Assembly: GCF_014646515.1 (NCBI RefSeq)
Contig: NZ_BMNK01000008.1
Span: forward strand, 62,001 to 126,000
Source of the DNA: Nonomuraea glycinis
Lineage (GTDB): Bacteria; Actinomycetota; Actinomycetes; Streptosporangiales; Streptosporangiaceae
Length of the DNA: 64,000 bases
Direction: 5' to 3'
In this document: positions 1 through 8,258 of the stretch, one piece after another
Position numbering within the stretch: position 1 is the first letter of the stretch
Layout of the letters: the number at the start of each line of letters is the position of its first letter
The notes under the pieces: model-generated
The model's database searches: none
Told to the model about the DNA's origin: nothing
The model's input: only the letters and a program-made list of their open reading frames with translations
Made by a program: the position numbers and the translations under genes

Positions 1-1
1 C

Positions 2-874
2 GCCGACGGCAGTGTGGTGACGGCCGGGCCGGGCGGCGTCGAACAGGACCTGTTCGACGCCGCCCGGGTGGGCCTCGGCGCGCTCGGCGTGCTGACGGCG
101 GTGACGTTCCGGGTGGAGCCCGCGTTCCTGCTGCGCAACCAGCGGCGGCGGATGACGCTGAGCGCCATCCTCGGCGCACTCGACGCCACCACCTCCGGCA
201 ACGAGCACTTGGACTTCTTCTGGCTGCCGCACACCGACGCCTGCCTGGTCAAGACCAATAACCGGCACCCCGGCCCGGCCCGGCCGCCCAGCTCCTTCAA
301 GTACTGGCTGGACAACGTGTTCCTGGAGAACACCCTCTTCGGCGCCGCCTGCGCCACCGGCGCCCGCTTCCCCGCGCTGATCCCGCGGATCAACGCCCTC
401 AGCGCGGCCGCCCTCGGCGACTCCGAGGCCGTCGACGCCTCGTACAAGATCTTCACCGCGCGGCGCGACGTGCGCTTTCTGGAGATGGAGTACGCCATCC
501 CGCGCGAGCGCCTGGGACAGGCGCTGCGCGAGACGCGCGACCTGATCGAGCGGACGGGCTGGACGATCACCTTTCCGGTGGAGGTGCGGGTCACGCCCGC
601 CAGCGACGCGTGGCTGTCCACCGCGTACGGCAGGCCGACGGCCTATCTGGCCTGCCATGTCTACCGGCGCACGCCCAACCCCGCCTACTTCGAGGGCGTC
701 GAGGAGATCATGACCCGGCTGGGCGGGCGGCCGCACTGGGGCAAACTGCACACCAAGGACGCCGCCTATCTGCGGGGCGTCTATCCGCGCTTCGCCGACT
801 TCGTCGCCCTGCGCGACCGGCTCGACCCGGGCCGCCTGTTCGGCAACGCCTACCTGGACACGGTTCTCGGCTGA
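2..874 (+). CDS. D-arabinono-1,4-lactone oxidase-type FAD oxidase, C-terminal part
   Basis: The reading frame is open from base 2, so the N-terminal part lies outside the window. What remains is the end of the FAD-binding domain (DGSVVTAGPG, then GLGALGVLTAVTFRVEP) followed by the ALO-type substrate domain. The motif GRPHWGKLH near the C-terminus and the ending LDPGRLFGNAYLDTVLG are typical of the D-arabinono-lactone/L-gulonolactone oxidase family, which oxidises sugar lactones with covalently bound flavin. The actual substrate cannot be told from this fragment. No terminator with a T-run follows. A GC-rich hairpin-like stretch lies at about 939-958. Confidence 0.88.
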   Translation, partial: ADGSVVTAGPGGVEQDLFDAARVGLGALGVLTAVTFRVEPAFLLRNQRRRMTLSAILGALDATTSGNEHLDFFWLPHTDACLVKTNNRHPGPARPPSSFKYWLDNVFLENTLFGAACATGARFPALIPRINALSAAALGDSEAVDASYKIFTARRDVRFLEMEYAIPRERLGQALRETRDLIERTGWTITFPVEVRVTPASDAWLSTAYGRPTAYLACHVYRRTPNPAYFEGVEEIMTRLGGRPHWGKLHTKDAAYLRGVYPRFADFVALRDRLDPGRLFGNAYLDTVLG

Positions 875-970
875 TCGCGGCCATGGCGAAGGTAAAAAAC
901 GTACCCTGATCGGCCGCGAGCGCGTGTCCCGTGGTTCCCGCGCGCCGCGCGCGGGGCACCCTCGTCGCTC

Positions 971-1936
971 GTGCCCCGACGATTCGGCCTGCCCTCCGTA
1001 TACCTCGCGGCGGCCGTGGTCACAGCCGCGGCGACGGCCGTGACCACCGCTGTGCCCCTCGCCATGACCCCCGCCGCCGGCCTGGCCGGCCGCCCCGCCG
1101 TGACCGAGCCCACCCGGCCCTACATCGTCACGGCGCGTGACCGGGCCGCCGCCCGCGATCTCGTCGGCGAGGTGCGCTGGCGCGTGCGGCGCTACTACAC
1201 CGCCGCGCTGCCCGGCTTCGCCACCTGGCTGAGCGCCGCCGAGGAGACGGAGCTGCGCGCCGACCCGCGCGTACGGGCGCTGGAGCCCGACCGCGAGATC
1301 CACCCCATGACCGGCCGCGCGCCCGCCACCGTGCCGGCCGAGGGCGGCAAAGGCGTCACGGTCTACGTCATGGACAGCGGCCTCGACCTCACCGGTAGCG
1401 AGTTCGGTGACCGCGCCTGGCGGGCCTTCGACGCCACCGGCGGCACCGGGCAGGACTGCACCGGACACGGCACCCAGGTCGCCCGCGCCGTCGCCGGCCG
1501 CTCGCACGGCGTGGCGCCGCAGGCCAGGATCGCCTCGGTGCGCGTGCTCGGCTGCCGCGGCTCCGGCACCCTGTCGGACCTGCTGGCCGGCCTCGACTGG
1601 GTGCACCGGCACGCGCGCGGCCCGGCCGTCACCATCCTCTCGCTCGACGGGGCCGACTCCCCCGCGCTGAACGCCGCCACGCGCGAGCTCGTACGCTCGG
1701 GCGTCTTCGTCACCGCGGCGGCGGACTCCGGCGGCTGCCGGACCACTCCCGGCGGGCAGGCGTACTCGGCGGCCGCGCCGCAACTCGCCGGCACCGCCGC
1801 CCGCGAGTTGGAGCTCCATCCGAACGCGAGTCCCGCCACCTTGGCGTCTTCGCTGAACTGCACGGCGGCACGCGGAGATATTCGCCAGAATCCGTCGAGG
1901 ACCTCGAACCTCCTCATGCGCGGCGGCGGGCTCTGA
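971..1936 (+). CDS. Secreted subtilisin-like (S8) protease, shortened catalytic domain
   Basis: GTG start, 321 aa. Residues 1-40 look like a signal peptide. Residues 50-113 resemble an I9 inhibitor pro-domain (PYIVTARDRAAA...DPRVRALEPD). The catalytic Asp is D135 in VYVMDSG and the His is H166 in CTGHGTQVA. The Ser is probably S266 in AYSAAAPQLAG, which aligns with the usual GTSMAAPHVAG. His to Ser is only 100 residues apart, against about 155 in proteinase K. The segment after the oxyanion-hole strand is missing, and AAGN is replaced by AAAD (249-252). The fold family is clear, but activity is doubtful. It could be a degenerate paralogue. Confidence 0.8.
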   Translation: MPRRFGLPSVYLAAAVVTAAATAVTTAVPLAMTPAAGLAGRPAVTEPTRPYIVTARDRAAARDLVGEVRWRVRRYYTAALPGFATWLSAAEETELRADPRVRALEPDREIHPMTGRAPATVPAEGGKGVTVYVMDSGLDLTGSEFGDRAWRAFDATGGTGQDCTGHGTQVARAVAGRSHGVAPQARIASVRVLGCRGSGTLSDLLAGLDWVHRHARGPAVTILSLDGADSPALNAATRELVRSGVFVTAAADSGGCRTTPGGQAYSAAAPQLAGTAARELELHPNASPATLASSLNCTAARGDIRQNPSRTSNLLMRGGGL

Positions 1937-1954
1937 AAGGATGGATTCGTCAAA

Positions 1955-1970
1955 TGTGACCGGCGTCACA
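1955..1970. promoter_or_regulatory. CRP/GlxR-like palindrome upstream of sepH
   Basis: TGTGACCGGCGTCACA is a perfect inverted repeat of the form TGTGA-N6-TCACA, the CRP-family consensus. It lies 19 bp after the subtilase stop and about 127 bp before the sepH start codon. Binding is inferred from the pattern only. Confidence 0.5.
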
Positions 1971-2096
1971 ACGCCCCGAGGCTATCCCACGAAGGCGATG
2001 TTCGGACATGCCGGGTACGGTGCTGGCAGGCAACCGGCACACGCGAGAGACTCAAGGGTCCGGGGGAAGAATGAGCACGCTGACGAAGGGACTCGC

Positions 2097-4784
2097 ATGC
2101 AGGAGCTCCGACTCGTCGCGGTGAGTGAGGACGGCACCTATCTCGTGCTGGCTACTGCCGGGCGAGGCACGCGCTTCACACTTCCCGTGGACGACCGGCT
2201 CCGTGCTGCCGTCCGCGGCAACTTCTCCCGTCTCGGCCAGTACGAGATCGAAGTGGAGAGTCCGTTGCGCCCCAAGGAGATCCAGGCCCGCATTCGTGCC
2301 GGCGAAACCGCGGAGGAGATCGCCGCGACCGCCGGCATCCCGGTCGAGCGTGTCCGCTGGTTCGAGGGGCCCGTGCTCCAGGAGCGCGAGTACGTCGCGC
2401 AGCAGGCGCAGCGCGCCGCCGTCCGGATGCCCGGCGAGTCCTCCTCCGGTCCCGTCCTCGGCGACCTCGTCGCCGAACGGCTCAACCGGCGCGGCGTGCC
2501 CACCGACGAGATCGACTGGGACTCCGCCAAGCGCGACGACGGCCTGTGGCGGGTCAAGCTCGGCTACGTCTGGAACGGTCACACCAGGCACGCCGAATGG
2601 CTCTTCGACCCGCGCCGCCGCCACGTGAGCCCCAACGACGACGAGGCGCTGCGGCTGTCGTCGGCCGACTTCGACCCCGACCCCGTGGTCGAGGACACCA
2701 CCGTCACGCCGTTCGCCCCGCGCGTGGCCAAGCTCCAGCCGGTCCCGCCGCTCGCCGCCGACCCGCTGCCGTTCCCGTCCGTCATCCGGCAGCAGGATCA
2801 CGAGGAGCCGGCCGTCGGCTACCAGCCGCAGGTCAGAGGCCCCGAGACCTACCCTCCCTCCTACGAGGTGCCGCCGCCCACCCCCGCCATGGACGCCCCG
2901 TACGACCGGTCGCCGGCCCGCGACAACGACCCGGCGCACCGCGACGGCTCCCGCGCATCCGACACCCACCGGACAGAGCCGCCCGCCAGGGAGACCGGCC
3001 ACACCCGTCCCGGCGAGACCATCTCCCGGCGAGGCGGGTCTTCGCCATGGCTGCCCGACTTCGGGCAGTCCCGCGAGCCCTTCCACACCCCCCGCCCCTC
3101 CTCGCCCGCCACTCCCGGCCCACGCCCCGACGACCGCACACCGTCCGTCGAGGCCGCACCGGTCGAACGCCCTTCCACCACCGACACCGGGACCAGCGGT
3201 GCAGCGGCCTCCACCGAGGTCTCCCGTGCTGTCGAGCCCGAAACGGCGCAGCCCCCGAGAACCTCTCCGGCACCCGAGCCCCCCGCGACCGACCCCCTCC
3301 CGACCTCGCCCGCCACGCCCGGCGCCGACAGCACGCCTGCACCTACGTCCGCGCCGGCACACCCTGCCGAGACCGCGTCCGCAACGACGGCGCCCGCTGC
3401 AGAGACGACTGTCACAGAGACGCCTGCTGTGGAGACGTCCGCTGTAGACACGATGCGTGTTGTGGAGGCACCGACTCAGTCACGCTCCGCCACCGAGACT
3501 CCAGGGCAGCACCAGCAGGCCACCGAGACTGCCTCGCAGTCACAGGGGGTCATCGACACCACCCCGCGGACACAGTCGGCCGTTGAAGCACCTGCCCAGG
3601 CACAGTCGCTCACCAGCGGTGCCACGGAGACCGGCCCTGGCGCCGGGACCCCCGCACCAGCAGTCGCCCAGGACGGCCCCGGGTCCACCGCCGACGCCAC
3701 CAGCCCGCAGCCCAACACCGACGCCGCGACGTCCCCCTCCCAGTCCGCCGCCTCGGATGCATCCTCCGCTCCGGAGCCCGAGTCCGACCCGGAGCCTCAG
3801 GCCGAAGCCCGAGTGTCCGACTCGACGCCTCAGGCCGTCAACGCAGGGTCCGCCGATGGCACCGACGTGCAGGCAACCGACACATCCGCCGCCGACGCGC
3901 GCCCGTCGCAGGTATCCGCCGGCCAGGAGGTGGCACAGGCACCGAGTCCCACTGTGGAGGCGGCGACCTCCCCGACCGAGGTGACGAGCCACACCGCCGA
4001 GACCAAGGACCACGCCCCGCAAGAGGCGCCTGCAGCAACGGGAACCACCTCCGAGAAGCCGACGGTGAGCGCCTCCGGCCAGGCGACACCGGCCGCCATC
4101 GCAGAGACGGCACCGGCCACGGCCGAGACTGCGAAGCCCGCCGTACCGGAGAAGGACCCAGCGCTCGCCGCGCGCCAGGAGGACGCAGCGCCACCCGCCG
4201 CCGACAAGCACGTCGCAGCCGCCGTACCAGCGAAGGACGCCTCACCGGCACCCCAGCAGAGGCCCGCCGACCCGCCTCAGCGGGACGCCGCGTCGAGCGC
4301 TCCTCAGCAGGAGGCCGCTCCTCAAAAGGAGACGACGCCCGCGCCCGCGAAGGAGGCCGCCTCCGCAGCGCCCACACAGGACGCCACGCCGGCCGCCCCC
4401 CGTGAGGACGCGGCACCGGCGAAGGACGCGACACCCGAGACCAAGGCGGAGCCCGCGGCCAAGGCCGAACTCGAGACCAAGGCCGAGTCCGAGGTCAAGG
4501 CGGAGCCCGAGACCAGGGCCGAGCCCGAGGTCAAGGCGGAGCCTGCGGCGAAGGCGAAGCCCGAGGGTAAGGGCGCGGCAGGGAGCAAGCCCGTGCCCGC
4601 CGCACGTCCGAGCAAGGAGGACGAGGCGAAGGAGGAGCCCGCCGCCAAGGAGGAGCCTCCGGTGCCGGTGCCCTCCCCGCCCCCTGCCCCGGCCGCACGT
4701 CAGCCGCGCAAGGGCTCCCGAGGCAGGCGTGCGTCGGTGCCCACCTGGGACGAGATCATGTTCGGCGCCCGCCGCCAGGACTGA
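2097..4784 (+). CDS. sepH: Septation protein SepH with an enlarged disordered linker
   Basis: I use the ATG at 2097 rather than the longer open frame from 1941. It has GAAGGG seven bases upstream and gives the family N-terminus MQELRLVAVSEDGTYLVLA. SepH is an FtsZ-binding protein that promotes Z-ring assembly in actinobacteria. The DUF3071/helix-turn-helix region is about residues 1-190 (IRAGETAEEIAATAGIPVERV). The conserved C-terminal tail SVPTWDEIMFGARR is intact. Between them lie about 650 residues of Ala/Pro/Thr/Glu/Ser-rich sequence, including a hexapeptide repeat near 781-822. The total is 895 aa, whereas characterised SepH proteins are about 330-350 aa, so the linker is exceptionally long. 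Confidence 0.93.
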   Translation: MQELRLVAVSEDGTYLVLATAGRGTRFTLPVDDRLRAAVRGNFSRLGQYEIEVESPLRPKEIQARIRAGETAEEIAATAGIPVERVRWFEGPVLQEREYVAQQAQRAAVRMPGESSSGPVLGDLVAERLNRRGVPTDEIDWDSAKRDDGLWRVKLGYVWNGHTRHAEWLFDPRRRHVSPNDDEALRLSSADFDPDPVVEDTTVTPFAPRVAKLQPVPPLAADPLPFPSVIRQQDHEEPAVGYQPQVRGPETYPPSYEVPPPTPAMDAPYDRSPARDNDPAHRDGSRASDTHRTEPPARETGHTRPGETISRRGGSSPWLPDFGQSREPFHTPRPSSPATPGPRPDDRTPSVEAAPVERPSTTDTGTSGAAASTEVSRAVEPETAQPPRTSPAPEPPATDPLPTSPATPGADSTPAPTSAPAHPAETASATTAPAAETTVTETPAVETSAVDTMRVVEAPTQSRSATETPGQHQQATETASQSQGVIDTTPRTQSAVEAPAQAQSLTSGATETGPGAGTPAPAVAQDGPGSTADATSPQPNTDAATSPSQSAASDASSAPEPESDPEPQAEARVSDSTPQAVNAGSADGTDVQATDTSAADARPSQVSAGQEVAQAPSPTVEAATSPTEVTSHTAETKDHAPQEAPAATGTTSEKPTVSASGQATPAAIAETAPATAETAKPAVPEKDPALAARQEDAAPPAADKHVAAAVPAKDASPAPQQRPADPPQRDAASSAPQQEAAPQKETTPAPAKEAASAAPTQDATPAAPREDAAPAKDATPETKAEPAAKAELETKAESEVKAEPETRAEPEVKAEPAAKAKPEGKGAAGSKPVPAARPSKEDEAKEEPAAKEEPPVPVPSPPPAPAARQPRKGSRGRRASVPTWDEIMFGARRQD
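4437..4562 (+). repeat. Seven 18-bp repeats encoding hexapeptides in sepH
   Basis: Seven consecutive 18-bp units encode ETKAEP, AAKAEL, ETKAES, EVKAEP, ETRAEP, EVKAEP and AAKAKP. This alternating acidic/Lys stretch sits in the SepH linker just before its conserved C-terminal tail. Confidence 0.85.
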
Positions 4785-5032
4785 CCCGACCCACCACCGC
4801 CCCGCACCAGCCCGCACCAAGACTGAGCCAGTCCGGAACCACTTCACACCGAGCTCAGTCCCTGGCCCGGCCCTTAGGACCGAGCCAGCCAGAGACCAGC
4901 CCGCGACCACTCCACCCGACTCACCCGGAACCACCTGGCCCAGCGCAAAGGATCGGGCCAGTCAGGAGTCGGGTTGGGACCGTTCCATACCAAGCCAGAA
5001 TGTGACCTGGTCAGGGCAGGGCCGCGTGAAGG
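4785..5032. other. Intergenic region between convergent genes, degenerate repeats
   Basis: This is 248 bp with no credible gene. GAC/GAT-(T/C)GAG/GGG-CCAG-like blocks recur near 4821, 4878 and 4951, with CCGGAACCAC twice. It looks like the worn remains of a tandem array. I see no clear terminator hairpin. Confidence 0.4.
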
Positions 5033-6679
5033 TCATGTCTTCAGGAACGGTGCCAGCCATTCTGGGGTGACCTCTGCGGGGAAGGCGGTGGCCTGGGCTT
5101 CGGAGACGTCGATGGCCGAGTAGCCGCCCTTGCCCGCGCCGACACCCGTGATCATGGTGAGGACTCCGGCGCGCCGCTGGAACCAGGTCTGGCGCAGGCG
5201 CCAGCCCACCACGGCGCGCCGCTCCACCACCGCCTGCGCGCGCCGTAGCGAGCCGGAACGCACCGTCACGCGGACGCCGTCGTAGCCGTGGCCGAGCGAG
5301 TGGTAGCGGTCGATGCCCAGGGGGACGCCGACGGCCGCCAGGAGCAGACTGAGCACCAGGAGGACCCACCACAGCGGCGACCCGGTCGCCCAGATCAGCG
5401 CGGCGGCGACTGCCGCGAGGACGAGCCACGGGGCGATGGCCCGGAACAGGCGGCGGTTGCGGGCGATGGGCGGGTGCGGCCGCACCTCGGCCTCGTACGG
5501 GCCGATGGCGTCGCCGGTGACGCTGAGGGCCACGTGCCGGGGCACCACCGGCAGGAGTTGCCCGCGGGTCTCCGAATCACCGAGGCCGGTCACGATGGCC
5601 CAGGCCCGGGCGACCCCGGCCCAGCGCTCGGCCAGACCTTCGACGATCTCGTACCCGCGCACCCGCCTGGACTCCAGCGACACGCTGCGCCTGTTGATGA
5701 GGCCGCGCTCGGCGACGAGGTAGCCATCGCGCCTGTTGAGCCTGAAGTTCCAGTTGAACACCGCGTACATCACGCCGCCCACGAACGGCATCGCCACCAC
5801 GAGCAGCACCGCGGCGGCCACCAGCAGGGACGGCCGTTCCCAGAGCCACTCGCCGGCCGTCAAGGCGGCGTCCCTGCCGAGGCCGAACTCGTCGCCCCAC
5901 TGGAAGGCCAGGCCGATGGCGCCGCCCGCGAGCGCGAACGGGGTGAGCAGGTACGCGCCCGAAAGCGGACCGTACAGGAGCCAGGTGCGCGGCACGGCGA
6001 CGATGACGTCCGCATCGGCCCCCTGGCCGGGCGACGGCGCCACCTCCGGCGTGACGTCCTCGACCTCGACTCCCGCGGCGCGGGCGCGGCGCAGCAGGAT
6101 GGGTCTCAGCCGCTCGGCCTCCCCCAGGGTGACGCCGTCGAGGGTGGCCTCGCCGTCGCCCCCGCTCGCGCCCGTGTCGATCTTGAGTACGGCCAGGCCC
6201 AGCAGCCGGTGCATGGGCGGGGTGGACACGTCGACCCCGCGTACCCGTTCGAGGGGGATGGTGCGGACCGAACGGCTGATCAGCGAGCGTTTGATCTCCA
6301 GCCGGTCGCCGGCGAAGTCGTAGGTGAAGGTGAGCCACCTGATCACCGCGAACACCACGGTGCCGACCAGGCCCAGCGCGGCCCACAGGTAGGACCTGCC
6401 GGAGAAGCCGCCGACGACGAGCACCCCGGCCAGCGGCAGCAGCAGCGAGGGCAGCATCCGGACCGGGTCGATGAGCAGCACCTTGGGACTCAGCCGCCGC
6501 GACGTCACCGGCGCCGGCGCCGGCAACGTACCCGGATCCCACCCCCCGCCACCCGGCGGCGAGCCGACAGGTGACGGGTCCACAGCGGGGGCTTCGAACG
6601 AGGGCGGACCGTCGGACGGAGGCGGGCGATCGTCCGGGGACGGGTCGTCGGGCTGTGGGGGCTGGGTCGGGCCGGTCAT
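5033..6679 (-). CDS. YdbT-like PH-domain (bPH2/DUF304) membrane protein
   Basis: The frame is open up to 7222, but the ATG at 6679 is chosen because it overlaps the upstream partner's stop by 4 bp (ATGA). The product is 548 aa. Residues 1-60 are Pro/Asp-rich and cytosolic-looking. A membrane hairpin follows near 75-120 (LLLPLAGVLVVGG, YLWAALGLVGTVVFAVI), then a bacterial PH domain (FAGDRLEIKRSLISRSVRTI, LERVRGVDVS). A second hydrophobic pair and a second PH-like domain follow (NRRDGYLVAERGLINRRSVSL), with further hydrophobic segments near the C-terminus. This is the architecture of Bacillus YdbT, implicated in membrane protection. The exact role here is unknown. Confidence 0.85.
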   Translation of the reverse strand: MTGPTQPPQPDDPSPDDRPPPSDGPPSFEAPAVDPSPVGSPPGGGGWDPGTLPAPAPVTSRRLSPKVLLIDPVRMLPSLLLPLAGVLVVGGFSGRSYLWAALGLVGTVVFAVIRWLTFTYDFAGDRLEIKRSLISRSVRTIPLERVRGVDVSTPPMHRLLGLAVLKIDTGASGGDGEATLDGVTLGEAERLRPILLRRARAAGVEVEDVTPEVAPSPGQGADADVIVAVPRTWLLYGPLSGAYLLTPFALAGGAIGLAFQWGDEFGLGRDAALTAGEWLWERPSLLVAAAVLLVVAMPFVGGVMYAVFNWNFRLNRRDGYLVAERGLINRRSVSLESRRVRGYEIVEGLAERWAGVARAWAIVTGLGDSETRGQLLPVVPRHVALSVTGDAIGPYEAEVRPHPPIARNRRLFRAIAPWLVLAAVAAALIWATGSPLWWVLLVLSLLLAAVGVPLGIDRYHSLGHGYDGVRVTVRSGSLRRAQAVVERRAVVGWRLRQTWFQRRAGVLTMITGVGAGKGGYSAIDVSEAQATAFPAEVTPEWLAPFLKT

Positions 6680-7197
6680 GTCGCGTCGTCCCTGAGCTGC
6701 TCGGCGCGCTGGGCCAGCCCTTCGGCCAGGCCCGCGGCCACGAGGTAGTCGAGTCCCTTGATCGTGGAGGAGCCGGCGTGCGAGGCGGTGCGGACCTCGA
6801 GCGTCGCCAGCCCGAGCATCCGTTCCAGCCAGCCCTGCTCCTTGTCCACCGTCTGGATGCGGCTGACGGGCACGAACACCCACTCCCTGGTCAGGAACCC
6901 CTGCCGGGCGTAGAGGACGTCGCCGGACAGCTCCCACCGGTGCACCCGGTAGCGCACGAACGGCTCGGCCACCAGGAACGGCGTCGTCAGCACGCCGACG
7001 GCGACCGGCAGCGCCCAGGGCCGGGCGGCGAACCAGTCCGGCACCCACGACCACCCGCTCCCGCCCACCCAGCCGCCGACCAGGATAGATCCGCCGATCA
7101 GGAGCACGAAACCGATCAGCGCCTCGAGCAGCCAGAGGCCGCGGGCCTTGGGCGAGACGCGGTTCGCCGGATCGCGGAGGGGGCCAGATGACATCAC
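6676..7197 (-). CDS. YdbS-like PH-domain (bPH2) membrane protein
   Basis: 173 aa with a GTG start at 7197 and an ATG immediately after it at 7194. Two hydrophobic segments (WLLEALIGFVLLIGGSILVG and ALPVAVGVLTTPFLVAEPFV) precede one bPH2 domain (WELSGDVLYARQGFLTREWVFVPVSRIQTVDKEQGWLERMLG, split here only by my reading of the strands). Its stop overlaps the start of the larger YdbT-like gene by 4 bp, so the two are translationally coupled. This single-PH plus double-PH pairing is the usual YdbS-YdbT arrangement. It diverges from an ABC exporter 95 bp away. Confidence 0.85.
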   Translation of the reverse strand: MMSSGPLRDPANRVSPKARGLWLLEALIGFVLLIGGSILVGGWVGGSGWSWVPDWFAARPWALPVAVGVLTTPFLVAEPFVRYRVHRWELSGDVLYARQGFLTREWVFVPVSRIQTVDKEQGWLERMLGLATLEVRTASHAGSSTIKGLDYLVAAGLAEGLAQRAEQLRDDAT

Positions 7198-7292
7198 AGC
7201 ACCAGCTTATGGCTCGCGGCATATCAGCGATCTGTCAGCGGCATGCCGATCCGTATCCGGAAAATGTCAGTGGCGTAGGTCACTGTGGAGGC

Positions 7293-8258
7293 ATGCGATA
7301 TGCGATAGAGGCTGAAGGCCTGGTGAAACGCTACGGCGAGACCAAGGCGCTGGACGGCGTCGATCTCGTCGTGCCCCCTGGCAGGCTGCTCGGCGTGCTG
7401 GGCCCCAATGGCGCGGGAAAGACCACCGCGGTGCGCATTCTGGCGACGCTGCTGGTGCCGGACTCCGGCCGGGCCTCGGTGCTGGGATTCGACGTGGGGC
7501 GCCAGTCGCACCAGGTCAGGTCGCTGATCGGCCTGACGGGGCAGTACGCCGCGGTGGACGAGATGCTGACCGGTGTCGAAAACCTGGTGATGATCGGCCG
7601 CTTGCTCGGATTGTCCCGCCGTGAGTCGCGCGAGCAGGCGATGTCCTTACTGGAGAGGTTCGACCTCGCCGCCGCGGGCGGCCGGGCGGCCAAGACCTTC
7701 TCCGGCGGCATGCGCAGGCGACTCGACCTGGCCGCCAGCCTGGTGGGCAGGCCGCAGGTGCTGTTCCTGGACGAGCCCACCACCGGGCTCGACCCGCGCA
7801 GCCGCACCGAGCTGTGGGGCGTCGTGCGGGGGCTGATGGCCGACGGCGTGACCGTGCTGCTGACCACCCAATACCTGGAGGAGGCCGACCAGCTCGCCGA
7901 TGACATCGTGGTCTTCGACCACGGCAAGGTGATCGCCTCGGGCACCTCCGACGAGCTCAAGGCCACCACCGGCGGGCAGGTGCTGGAGGTGCGGCCGCTG
8001 GAGGCGCATCAGCTGGAGCTGGTCGGCAAGGTCGTCGCCGAGCTCGTGGCCGACCGGCCCGAGACGTCGGGCGGCAAGGTCACCGTCGCCGTGCACGACC
8101 CCACGGTGATGCCGGCCATCGTGCGCCGCCTCGACGATCTGGGGATCGTCGCCTCGGAGCTGGCGCTGCGCAAGTCCAGCCTGGACGAGGTGTTCCTGGC
8201 CCTGACCGGCCACCGCGCCGAGGAGCCGGCGAAGGCCGAAGAGGAGATCTTCTCATGA
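7293..8258 (+). CDS. DrrA-type ABC exporter ATP-binding protein
   Basis: The frame opens at 7188, but the ATG at 7293 with GGAG just upstream gives the family N-terminus MRYAIEAEGLVKRYG (322 aa). Walker A is GPNGAGKTT, the signature is FSGGMRRRLDLAAS, and Walker B is VLFLDEPTTGLDPRS. The C-terminal extension (LEVRPLEAHQLEL... to SLDEVFLALTG) is characteristic of the daunorubicin-resistance DrrA subfamily. It overlaps the permease gene by 4 bp and would energise export of a hydrophobic substrate. A short inverted repeat, CAGTG-N8-CACTG, precedes the start and may be regulatory. Confidence 0.92.
   Translation: MRYAIEAEGLVKRYGETKALDGVDLVVPPGRLLGVLGPNGAGKTTAVRILATLLVPDSGRASVLGFDVGRQSHQVRSLIGLTGQYAAVDEMLTGVENLVMIGRLLGLSRRESREQAMSLLERFDLAAAGGRAAKTFSGGMRRRLDLAASLVGRPQVLFLDEPTTGLDPRSRTELWGVVRGLMADGVTVLLTTQYLEEADQLADDIVVFDHGKVIASGTSDELKATTGGQVLEVRPLEAHQLELVGKVVAELVADRPETSGGKVTVAVHDPTVMPAIVRRLDDLGIVASELALRKSSLDEVFLALTGHRAEEPAKAEEEIFS

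Noticed and set aside
939..958. CCCGCGCG/CGCGCGGG hairpin after the lactone oxidase gene
   Set aside because: The stem is plausible but lies among other GC-rich stretches without a T-run. Too weak to call a terminator.
6680..7222. N-terminal extension of the YdbT-like frame up to 7222
   Set aside because: It overlaps the YdbS-like gene in another frame, and the ATG at 6679 has a standard 4-bp overlap with that gene's stop.
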